Shown here one piece after another: positions 46,192-54,855 of a stretch of 64,000 nucleotides of DNA. The notes beneath the pieces were generated by a model. The model was given only the letters and a program-made list of their open reading frames with translations, searched no databases and was not told where the DNA came from. A program made the position numbers and the translations under genes. This DNA is from Treponema sp. Its GTDB lineage: Bacteria > Spirochaetota > Spirochaetia > Treponematales > Treponemataceae. The stretch is from positions 1-64,000 of the forward strand of contig JAEEVR010000014.1 of the NCBI GenBank assembly GCA_016290995.1, read 5' to 3'. How positions within the stretch are numbered: the first letter of the stretch is position 1; each line of letters opens with the position of its first letter.

Positions 46192-47817
46192 ATGAACCTT
46201 ATCTCAATTAAAAATTGCAGGGTTGAAAGCTCAAACTCGACCTTAATTAAAAATTTTTCTTGGCAGATGAACGCTGGCGAGGCTTGGCTTGTGATCGGGC
46301 CAAACGGCGGAGGCAAGGCCGACTTTTTAAAGGCTCTTTGCGGCCAGCAAAAAATCTTTCCCAATGCGGACGGACTTTATTCAAACATTTTTGACGGCTC
46401 GGTCGAAATCGTGTCGCTGGAAAGGGCCGCGGCTTTAATCCAAGAGGAACGCGCCAATGACGAAAGCGAATTTTTGGAAGGCGGCGTTGACCACGGCCGC
46501 AGCGCCCGAGTGTTTTTTGCCGAAGCCTTGACAGGCAAAAAAATCAAGCGCGATTCCAAAACCGGCGTTTACGACTTGCCGCCGGCGGCCGCCAGCTTGG
46601 AAAGCGACCCTCAGATAAAGCTTTGCGGCTTGGAAAAAATTCTCGACCGCGGCTTAAAATACATGTCCACTGGCGAAATCCGCCGAACCCTTTTGTGCCG
46701 CGCGCTTTTGAGCGGAAAAAAACTTTTGATTTTAAGCGACCCCTTTGCCGGCCTTGACGCTCAAAGCCGCAAAATTTTGCTGGACTTTTTTGACGGCGTG
46801 GCCAAACGCCAGCTCGCGGCGCAAAATGACGGCAATCAGTCGCAAGGCCCAAAAGCGGGCGACTCCGCCTTTCCGCGAATAATTTTGGGAATGGAGCGCT
46901 TCCACGAAATTCCAGACGCGATAAACAAGGTTGTGGAATTTTCTGGCGGAGAAATTTCTTTTTGCGGGGAACGGAGCGAATACGAAAAAATTTTGGCCGA
47001 CAAAAAATCCGCCGCGCAAAAGTCCCGCGAATCTGATGTGGCCGCGTTTAAAGACCAGCTTAACGCCGCCAACCAAGAAAGCGCGGTGTTGCAAAACGGC
47101 AATTTGTCGCAAAACCAAACCCCCGCGCTCATCGAAATGCGCGGCGTCAACGTCGGCTGGGGCGACAACCGCGTTCTACAAGACTTAAATTGGACGCTGC
47201 GCAAAAACGAGCACTGGCTGATCCGCGGCCCTAACGGTTCGGGAAAGACAACCTTCCTTGAACTTATTACCGGCGACAATATGCAAGTATTCAGCAACGA
47301 CATAAAAATTTTCGGTGCGCGCCGCGGCTCCGGCGAAACGATTTGGGACATAAAGAAAAAGCTTGGAATCGTTTCCTACCGCTTGCACGTTGAATACAGA
47401 ATGGTCGGCGCTACCCTTTTGGCCGTAATCGTTTCCGGCTTTAAAGACTCGATCGGTCTTTACGAGCAGGCGACCGACACGGAAATCGCCGCGGCCAAAA
47501 AATGGCTCGCGCTGGGCGGCTTTGCGGGCCGCGAGGGCGAATCGTTCAACAGTTTAAGCTACGGCGAGCAGCGCGCGATTTTGATTTTGCGCGCGGTGGT
47601 AAAGGCGCCTCAAATCCTTATTCTTGACGAACCATGCCACGGACTTGACGAAAGCTTCCGACAAAAAATTTTGGACTTGCTTGAGCTTATCGCGAAAAGC
47701 GGAACGACAACTCTGCTTCACGTCACCCACGACCCGACGGAAGCGCTTTCCGCCGAAAAGCGTATTTTGGAATTCCATCCCGGAGAATCGCCGATGTATA
47801 AAATTATTGAATTATGA
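46192..47817 (+). CDS. Duplicated ABC ATP-binding protein (ModF/PhrA-like)
   Basis: GPNGGGKADFLKAL and GPNGSGKTTFLELITGDN; LSYGEQRAILILRAVVKAPQILILDEPCHGLDE; track start 46159 upstream of ATG. Confidence 0.85.
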   Translation: MNLISIKNCRVESSNSTLIKNFSWQMNAGEAWLVIGPNGGGKADFLKALCGQQKIFPNADGLYSNIFDGSVEIVSLERAAALIQEERANDESEFLEGGVDHGRSARVFFAEALTGKKIKRDSKTGVYDLPPAAASLESDPQIKLCGLEKILDRGLKYMSTGEIRRTLLCRALLSGKKLLILSDPFAGLDAQSRKILLDFFDGVAKRQLAAQNDGNQSQGPKAGDSAFPRIILGMERFHEIPDAINKVVEFSGGEISFCGERSEYEKILADKKSAAQKSRESDVAAFKDQLNAANQESAVLQNGNLSQNQTPALIEMRGVNVGWGDNRVLQDLNWTLRKNEHWLIRGPNGSGKTTFLELITGDNMQVFSNDIKIFGARRGSGETIWDIKKKLGIVSYRLHVEYRMVGATLLAVIVSGFKDSIGLYEQATDTEIAAAKKWLALGGFAGREGESFNSLSYGEQRAILILRAVVKAPQILILDEPCHGLDESFRQKILDLLELIAKSGTTTLLHVTHDPTEALSAEKRILEFHPGESPMYKIIEL

Positions 47818-48920
47818 AAAAAGTAATAATTACACGAACGCCGCGCGTTCTTTGTCTTGCCGCAGTTTTTCTTTTGGCGCTTTTGTCTCAGCCCGCGTTC
47901 GCAAAGGACACAAAACTGGCTGTTGAAATTCCCGCTGGCCAAGGCCTGGTAGTTTTGGATGAAAAAGATTTTCCGGAAGAAGTGGAGCACGAAAGCTATT
48001 CGCATCCCTACCGCTGGAACAAGCTTGAAGGCGACAAAGTTCAGTTTAAAGAAATTTGGGGCTATCTTGTTACAAACCGCTTGAAGGACTTTGACAAAAA
48101 CGCGCCGTTAACTGACTTGGCTCTTTTTGGCGTTGACGTCGATTGCTACGGCAAATTGGAAACCGCTCCCAAAAAAAATTTGACGGCGGGCTTTAAAGGC
48201 CGCGTTCATCTTGTGGCTGTATGCAATTCCACATCAACGACGCACTTTGTCCTTGACCCAAAATACGGCTTGCGCGGAGAGTTGATAAAAGACTTGATTT
48301 TTGCCTCGCGCGAATTTGACGGACTTCAAATCGACTACGAATTGGTTCCGCAAAGAGACGGCGAAAACTTTTTGGAATTTTTGCGCCAGTTAAAGCGCAA
48401 GTTGCAAGAAAAGCCTTTGACTGTTTGCGTTCCCGCGCGAGTCAAAAGTTTTGCAACCGACGTTTATGATTACAAAAAAATCGCGGCCGTCGCCGACAAA
48501 GTTATGATTATGGCCTACGACGAACATTGGTCCACAAGCGTTCCTGGTTCCATAGCGTCTATCAATTGGTGCAAAAAAATCGTTGACTACGCGCTTAGCG
48601 TTTTGCCGGCGGACAAGTACATTATCGGCGTTCCATTTTACGGCCGCAGTTGGATAGACCGCTCGTTGGCGCAAGCCTGGTACTTTAACGGCGCCAACCG
48701 CATCATGCACGAAAACAACGTCAAACAGTTAAAGCGCAAGGATGGCGTTCCGCATTTTGAATACGAGGCAAAGGCAAAAGTGACGCTTTGGTTTGACGAC
48801 GCGACAAGCCTTTTGCAGCGCGCAAGGATGTACAAAAATTACGGCTTTGACAACATCGCTTTTTGGCGCCTTGGAATGGAAGACGCCGCTTTCTGGTCTT
48901 GGATCACGGCATATGAATGA
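47814..48920 (+). CDS. Secreted glycoside hydrolase family 18-like protein
   Basis: Signal peptide; FDGLQIDYELV (GH18 motif with Gln in place of the middle Asp); KVMIMAYDEHW, IIGVPFYGRSW. Confidence 0.85.
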   Translation: MKKVIITRTPRVLCLAAVFLLALLSQPAFAKDTKLAVEIPAGQGLVVLDEKDFPEEVEHESYSHPYRWNKLEGDKVQFKEIWGYLVTNRLKDFDKNAPLTDLALFGVDVDCYGKLETAPKKNLTAGFKGRVHLVAVCNSTSTTHFVLDPKYGLRGELIKDLIFASREFDGLQIDYELVPQRDGENFLEFLRQLKRKLQEKPLTVCVPARVKSFATDVYDYKKIAAVADKVMIMAYDEHWSTSVPGSIASINWCKKIVDYALSVLPADKYIIGVPFYGRSWIDRSLAQAWYFNGANRIMHENNVKQLKRKDGVPHFEYEAKAKVTLWFDDATSLLQRARMYKNYGFDNIAFWRLGMEDAAFWSWITAYE

Positions 48921-51693
48921 TTTCGCGAGGCTTGGAGCCGTTGGCGGGACCAACGATTCCGCGCTCTTCCATCTCTTCGACCAAGCGGGCGGCGCGGTTG
49001 TAGCCAATCTTTAGCCTGCGCTGAATGTACGACGCGCTGGCTTTTCCAGCCTCGATTACGATGTCCAAAGCCTTTTGGTAAAGTGGATCGTCGCCTTCGT
49101 CAAAGAGTCCCGGCTCGGGATTTTCTTCATCTTCGTCCTCGACAAAAATCTCGTCGTCGATGTATTCCGGGAAACCGTATTGCTTGACGTAATTAACTAC
49201 GTTCTCAACTTCATCGTCGCTTACAAGCGTTCCCTGAATTCTTATCGGAACGGGATTAACCGCGCTTACAAAAAGCATATCGCCGCGGCCCAAAAGCTTT
49301 TCGGCGCCGACTTGGTCGATGATGATGCGGCTGTCCATCTTTGACGCGACGGCAAACGCGATTCGGCTAGGAATGTTGGCCTTGATCAAACCTGTGATTA
49401 CGTCAACCGACGGACGCTGGGTTGCCAATACCAAGTGAATGCCGACAGCGCGGCTCATGGCGCACAAACGCGCGATTGTGTTTTCCAATTCTTTTCCGGT
49501 TGTGGCCATCAAGTCGGCGAACTCGTCGATAATGACAACGATGTACGGAAGCTTTTCGCTCGCGATGTGGCGCTCTTCGATTCGCTTGTTGTAGCTGATG
49601 ATGTCGCGGACACCCATTCCGTCAAGGAGCGCGTAGCGGCGTTCCATCTCGCACAAACAATATTGCAATGACTGCAAGGCGCGCTTGGGCTCTGTAATTA
49701 CCGGAGTGAGCAAGTGCGGAATGTCGTTGTACAACTTCAATTCTACAATTTTTGGGTCAACCAAAATCAACTTTACTTGCTCGGGCGAGCGCTTGTACAA
49801 AATAGAAAGAATCAATGAGTTGACGCAAACCGATTTTCCCGAACCTGTTGAACCGGCGATAAGCAAGTGAGGCGTTTTTGAAAGGTCGATGACTTGCGCC
49901 TCGCCCTGGATGTCTTTTCCCAATATGACCGGAACGGCCATCTTCTTAAATTCCGGCATGTTCTGTTCGATGATTTCGCGGAATGCTACGACGGCGCGGT
50001 CTTTGTTAGGAACCTCAATTCCTACCGCGCGCTTTCCAGGAATCGGAGCGACGATGCGCACAGACTTTGCCGCCAAGCGCAAGGCGATGTTGTCTTGAAG
50101 CGTTACGATTTTGCTAAGCTTGACTCCGGGCGCCGGCAAAATTTCGAACATCGTTACGACCGGGCCTTTTCGGATTCCGGTGACTTCGGCGCTGATTCTA
50201 AATTCTTCAAGCGTTTCCTTAAGCTGGGCGGCGCTGGCGTTTGTGCCTTCGTCGATGACCCAGTAATCGGAGTTTTCAAATTCGTTTAGTATTTTGTCTG
50301 TCGGAATGTTGTAAACGCCGCGAGTAAAGCGCGAGTCGATGATTTTGGGTTCAGGCTTGGGTTCCGGCTTGGGCTTTTCTACCGGCGCGGGAACGGCTGG
50401 AGCGGCGGCCTTTTCTTGCAAGCGCGGATTGACGGCGGTCAAAGTTTTTTCGTCTTCAATCGGAACGGGGCCGTCGTCCGCTTCTTTTTCTGGAGCCACG
50501 TCTATTTCGAATTCGTCTTCGTCAAGTTCTGTGCCTGAGACAGTGTCGTCGCCGCTTTGCGCTTCTTCTTCGTCGCTAGCGTCAACTTCAATGTCAAAGT
50601 CGTCGCCTTCTTCTTCCTCTTCATAGTTGGGGTAGTCGTCCGCGTCGTATTCGTTCTCTTCTTCGTCTTCGTTGATTTCGATTCCGTCTGTTGTCACGCG
50701 GACTTCCACAGGAACTTCTTCGACCGCACTTTTTGTCTCGCGGGAAATTTCTATCGGTTCAGGATTTGTCGCCGGAACGGGAGCGACAGGCTCCGCGTAT
50801 GAATACGTTCGCTCAACCACAGGCTCCGGCTTCGGAACGTTTTGCGCTGGCGGAACAGTTTCCGCGGCGGGAGCGGCTTGCGCCTTTGGAGCGGCGGCTT
50901 GCGCGGGCGTTTCTTGGGCTTGCGGAATTTCTTCTTTCTTCTCTTCCTTGGGCTGGAACTTTTCCGGAACCTTTATTCCAGTCAACTGCAAATCGTCAAA
51001 CTCATGCAAATATTTTTGGTCAATCTCGGCGGCCTTTTGCGCTTGCTGGGCGGCAAACTGTTCGGCGGCGCTTAAGCCTTGCTCCGCCTCCGCCTCGCTT
51101 TCCGCGCTTGAATTTTCATCCTCGACTTCAACTTCGTCATCGTAACCGCTTTCGTCTGACGTTTCTTCTTCCGGCTCGTCGTAATGGAGCGGCTCAAACT
51201 CTTCTTTGAAGGACTTAATGCGAATGTCGCTCTGCGCTTCTTCAACGCCAAAGAAAATTCGCTCGGCAACGATTCCAGCCAAAAGATATTCGATGACGAC
51301 CAACAAAAAGCCGATTACAAAAGCCAAAATCAACTGGACGGTTTTAAACGAAGACACGCCCGCATAGCCGGCCGTTAATGAGCGGTACACGCGCTCGATT
51401 CCAACGGCGGTAAAAAAGGGAATCAAGCTAAAGCTGATGTAAACGCATTTCTTAAAAGTTCTGTGCCCGCTAAAGGCGACCATCGAAGCGCCAAAGAAAA
51501 ATATTGGAATCAATACGCTGCAAAAGCCGTACGCGCCCGTTAAAATTTTTCCCGTTCCGTACAAAAACTCAAGGACAAAACTGTCTCGTCCGGCAAAGCC
51601 AAAAAGATGAACTAAAAGCGCGAAAGAAAAAAAGGAGGCTAGAACGAACAATATCGTTCCGGCAACTTTTGAAGATATATTATACTGTTTCAT
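48904..51693 (-). CDS. ftsK: FtsK/SpoIIIE DNA translocase
   Basis: LLIAGSTGSGKSVCVNSLILSILYKRSPEQVKLILVDPK, VVIIDEFADLMATTGKE, intact C-terminal gamma winged helix. Confidence 0.97.
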   Translation of the reverse strand: MKQYNISSKVAGTILFVLASFFSFALLVHLFGFAGRDSFVLEFLYGTGKILTGAYGFCSVLIPIFFFGASMVAFSGHRTFKKCVYISFSLIPFFTAVGIERVYRSLTAGYAGVSSFKTVQLILAFVIGFLLVVIEYLLAGIVAERIFFGVEEAQSDIRIKSFKEEFEPLHYDEPEEETSDESGYDDEVEVEDENSSAESEAEAEQGLSAAEQFAAQQAQKAAEIDQKYLHEFDDLQLTGIKVPEKFQPKEEKKEEIPQAQETPAQAAAPKAQAAPAAETVPPAQNVPKPEPVVERTYSYAEPVAPVPATNPEPIEISRETKSAVEEVPVEVRVTTDGIEINEDEEENEYDADDYPNYEEEEEGDDFDIEVDASDEEEAQSGDDTVSGTELDEDEFEIDVAPEKEADDGPVPIEDEKTLTAVNPRLQEKAAAPAVPAPVEKPKPEPKPEPKIIDSRFTRGVYNIPTDKILNEFENSDYWVIDEGTNASAAQLKETLEEFRISAEVTGIRKGPVVTMFEILPAPGVKLSKIVTLQDNIALRLAAKSVRIVAPIPGKRAVGIEVPNKDRAVVAFREIIEQNMPEFKKMAVPVILGKDIQGEAQVIDLSKTPHLLIAGSTGSGKSVCVNSLILSILYKRSPEQVKLILVDPKIVELKLYNDIPHLLTPVITEPKRALQSLQYCLCEMERRYALLDGMGVRDIISYNKRIEERHIASEKLPYIVVIIDEFADLMATTGKELENTIARLCAMSRAVGIHLVLATQRPSVDVITGLIKANIPSRIAFAVASKMDSRIIIDQVGAEKLLGRGDMLFVSAVNPVPIRIQGTLVSDDEVENVVNYVKQYGFPEYIDDEIFVEDEDEENPEPGLFDEGDDPLYQKALDIVIEAGKASASYIQRRLKIGYNRAARLVEEMEERGIVGPANGSKPREIIHMP

Positions 51694-51836
51694 AAAACCC
51701 CAATTAAAAATGGACTGCGGACAAAAAGGCCGCTTGGCTCAATAGGGCTGGGCCGTCCTTTTTTATTATCGGATTTTTACAGCGCGATTTTAGCGAAAAT
51801 TTAATTCCTCCGCCCAATTAAAATAGTAAAATATTT

Positions 51837-53027
51837 TTGTCAAATTCCGAAAATTTTAATATGATTAAAGCAAAGAAATTATTGGCTTTGGCCATTGTCG
51901 CGCTTGCGTTCGTCGGCCACTGCGCCGCAAAAACAATGACAACTGAACAAGCCGCTCAAGCCCGCAAAGACATCGTGGCCCAGGCAAAGCAATATATCGG
52001 CTGCCCCTACAGGTCGGGCGCCATCGGCCCGGAAGCGTTTGACTGCTCCGGCTTGATTTACACCGTTTTCCGCGACGCCGCGGGAACGCAAATGCCGCGC
52101 TCCGTAAAAGCGATTTACTCAAAGGCAAAAATCATCAAAACCGACGAAGCGGAAGTCGGCGACTTGATTTTTTTTAAGACCACCGGCGACGGCTCCATCA
52201 GCCACGTAGGAATCTACATCGGAAAGAATCAATTCATCCACGCGGCCAGCGACGGAAACAATACCGGCGTAATCGTTTCTTCTCTCAAAGAAAAATACTA
52301 CGCGTCTTCCTTTGCCGCAGTCGGCCGCGTTATTCCTTCCGGCCGCGCCGTAATGGAAGACGTCGCCGACGCCGTTGACGACGAAATCATAAGCGAAGAA
52401 GACATTCCCGACCGCGACGATATTAAAAGCGCCGTTGAGGAATCTGGCGGCAAGTCAAAATCGCGCGGAAAAAATTCCGACGGCATTTTTATGGCCGATG
52501 ACGGCTCTTCAAATTCCAGCGGCAAATGGTATTCAAATCTTGTATTTGACGCGACGCTTTTTTGCGACTGGAACTTTTTTCTTCCAACCCGCTTTATGCT
52601 AAACTGGCGCGGCATTTCTTTGGAATCCAACGTCCGCTATGCCGCATGGAAATTCCAGCCCGGCGTAGGAACGATTCTCCGCTACAACCACGCCTCAAAA
52701 ATTTTTCAATTGCCAATCGTATTTTCGATGAACTTTGGCGACTACGTAAAAATCTACGCGGGCCCCGTAATCAATTTTGGAAAGCCTACCTTTCCTGACA
52801 CTGACTCAAAAATCAAGGGTTCGTTTTTTCCAGGCATCTTGGGCGTGTCTTTCCAGACTCCAAAAATCAAGGCGGGCAAAGTGGGCATTTCTTTTGTGCA
52901 AGACATTTCCTACACGGTTTACAACGATTCCGACGGCGGAGCGATGCCCTTCCACGACAGCATGGCTACGGGCCTTGTCTTTTCCAGCGGAGTGCGCGTA
53001 ACTTTGCCGCTAAAGAATTTTTTATAG
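51837..53027 (+). CDS. NlpC/P60 endopeptidase with extra C-terminal beta-rich domain; start probably 51861
   Basis: AKQYIGCPYRSGAIGPEAFDCSGLIYTVFRD, GDLIFFKTTGDGSISHVGIYIGKNQFIHAAS. Confidence 0.9.
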   Translation: MSNSENFNMIKAKKLLALAIVALAFVGHCAAKTMTTEQAAQARKDIVAQAKQYIGCPYRSGAIGPEAFDCSGLIYTVFRDAAGTQMPRSVKAIYSKAKIIKTDEAEVGDLIFFKTTGDGSISHVGIYIGKNQFIHAASDGNNTGVIVSSLKEKYYASSFAAVGRVIPSGRAVMEDVADAVDDEIISEEDIPDRDDIKSAVEESGGKSKSRGKNSDGIFMADDGSSNSSGKWYSNLVFDATLFCDWNFFLPTRFMLNWRGISLESNVRYAAWKFQPGVGTILRYNHASKIFQLPIVFSMNFGDYVKIYAGPVINFGKPTFPDTDSKIKGSFFPGILGVSFQTPKIKAGKVGISFVQDISYTVYNDSDGGAMPFHDSMATGLVFSSGVRVTLPLKNFL

Positions 53028-53030
53028 TAT

Positions 53031-53708
53031 ATGAACGGAACAAAATTTTCGCGCGCTCTTTTGCCGGCCGCGCTGGCTTTTGGAGCGGCGCTTTTCTTTT
53101 GCGGTTGCCCGCTAAAAGTAACGATCAATCTCGACAAAAACGACAACAAATCGATATATTTTTCTTCCAGCTTGGGAACGGCCTTTGTAGAAAACCTTAA
53201 CAAGCTTCAACAAGTTCCCGGCCAGGAAGGCGGCCCTTCCGACAACTTGGAGCGAATCTCAAGCAAAATTCAGTCCGAGCTTAACCAAAGCTATTTTAAA
53301 AACGCCAGCGTCCGCTTTGACAAAAACACCCTTACAGCCAGCGCGCAAGTCAACAGCCAAAAAGCGCTCCCAACAGAGTTTCTTGGCATAAACAAGACTT
53401 CCTCCGGCGACGAATTTTACGTGGCCCTAGACCCACAAAGCCTGGCCGCCGCAATCCTTCAAGAAAACACAACCGCAAAAACTTTGGCTGACATTTTAAT
53501 GGCCCCCATAATCTCCGGCGAGCCAATGTCGCTTGCCGAATACAAGGACTTGCTTGCAGAAATCTACGGCGCTCCCCTAGCCTCAGAGCTTTTGTCCGGC
53601 GACCTTACGATTGAGTATATCAGGAACGGCAAAAAGCAAATCCAGCGCGTTCCGGTCTCCGACTTGCTCCTGGCCGCCGACGGCAAGCGCTTTGTGTTTA
53701 AGTATTAG
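53031..53708 (+). CDS. Hypothetical lipoprotein
   Basis: Lipobox-like ALFFCGC after a signal peptide; no family recognised. Confidence 0.6.
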   Translation: MNGTKFSRALLPAALAFGAALFFCGCPLKVTINLDKNDNKSIYFSSSLGTAFVENLNKLQQVPGQEGGPSDNLERISSKIQSELNQSYFKNASVRFDKNTLTASAQVNSQKALPTEFLGINKTSSGDEFYVALDPQSLAAAILQENTTAKTLADILMAPIISGEPMSLAEYKDLLAEIYGAPLASELLSGDLTIEYIRNGKKQIQRVPVSDLLLAADGKRFVFKY

Positions 53709-53783
53709 AGTTAGGGCTTTTTCCCCGCGCCGACCGTTCCCGCTAAATAGTAAATTATTCATTACATTTTTTGTAAATTTTAA

Positions 53784-53812
53784 TTGACTTATCCAAGAAC
53801 GCGCTGTATAAT
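53784..53812 (+). promoter_or_regulatory. Consensus promoter of the TA operon
   Basis: TTGACT (53784-89), 17 nt, TATAAT (53807-12), 6 nt, ATG. Confidence 0.75.
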
Positions 53813-53818
53813 GTCCGC

Positions 53819-54364
53819 ATGCATAAGACCCTTTTAAATCTTAGGATTCAAAACAATTACTCGCAGGCGGCGGTCGCTTCCTTTTTGGGAATCTCGCGAC
53901 AGATGTACATTAAGTACGAAAGCGGCGAGGCCGTTCCGCCCGTAAAAACCGTCGTAAACCTCGCCAATTTTTACCATGTTCCCTACGACGTGATTTTGGA
54001 CGACCAGCTTAATTCCTTTGGCGAGGAGCAAAACGAACATCCTGAAACGTCCTACGAAATCGAGCGAAAGGAGCCGGAAAGCCTCGCTGTCCACGATTCC
54101 GGCGCGGGAACGGACTATTTGGAGGTTCGCCGCGCTCCATCCTACTATCTTAATGCAATCCTCCAAATGCTCCCCAAGCTGGTCTACCAAGAGCAGCTAA
54201 AGGTGCTGGCAAAGATTTCCGGCATGGTCCAAGCGGCCACGGAAGAAAAGCTCAAGCCCGATAAGCATATGCAGGCTTATCAAAAAATGGAAGACTTTGT
54301 AAAAAGCCTGCATTTAAATTCACACGGCCAAAAATGGACCCGGGAGGAACTTTATGAAAGATAA
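53819..54364 (+). CDS. XRE-family HTH protein, putative antitoxin
   Basis: LRIQNNYSQAAVASFLGISRQMYIKYESGEAVPPVKTVVNLANFY; overlaps the PIN gene by 11 nt. Confidence 0.87.
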   Translation: MHKTLLNLRIQNNYSQAAVASFLGISRQMYIKYESGEAVPPVKTVVNLANFYHVPYDVILDDQLNSFGEEQNEHPETSYEIERKEPESLAVHDSGAGTDYLEVRRAPSYYLNAILQMLPKLVYQEQLKVLAKISGMVQAATEEKLKPDKHMQAYQKMEDFVKSLHLNSHGQKWTREELYER

Positions 54365-54797
54365 GCAAATTAAATCGGCGGAAGGCAAAGTATTCTTTGA
54401 CTCAAACATTCTTGTTTATTACGCGGACGAAAGCGACGCGCGAAAACAAAAAATCGCGATGGCCCTTATAAAAGACGCGATTGATTCCGGGAACGGCGTA
54501 ATCTCAACGCAATGCTTGCAGGAATTTTACAATGTGGTCACAAAAAAATTGTTGTGCGACAAAGAAAGGGCAAAGGAAATGGTAAAAATGTTTTCCGACA
54601 ATATCCCCGTGGTCAAAATCTCGGTTCCGCTGATTTTGTCCGCCGTGGACATAAGCATAAAAAGCCAGTTTTCCTTTTGGGATTCCTTGATACTTTCGGC
54701 GGCGGACGACACAGGCTGCGCCACGGTTTATTCCGAAGACTTGAACGACCAGCAAATCGTCGCCGGCGCCCGCATCCAAAACCCCTTCGCCGCCTAA
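54354..54797 (+). CDS. PIN-domain (VapC-like) putative toxin
   Basis: VFFDSNILVYYADESD, STQCLQEFYNVVTKK, FSFWDSLILSAADDTGCATVYSEDLND. Confidence 0.92.
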   Translation: MKDKQIKSAEGKVFFDSNILVYYADESDARKQKIAMALIKDAIDSGNGVISTQCLQEFYNVVTKKLLCDKERAKEMVKMFSDNIPVVKISVPLILSAVDISIKSQFSFWDSLILSAADDTGCATVYSEDLNDQQIVAGARIQNPFAA

Positions 54798-54855
54798 CGC
54801 CGCCATAATTGAACATTTTTCCACAATTTACTATAATAGTGGCTTGGAGTAATTT

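Noticed and set aside
53819-54797. Defence island around the TA pair
   Set aside because: Only XRE and PIN genes; neighbours are a lipoprotein gene and pheT, with no restriction, nuclease or other defence genes.
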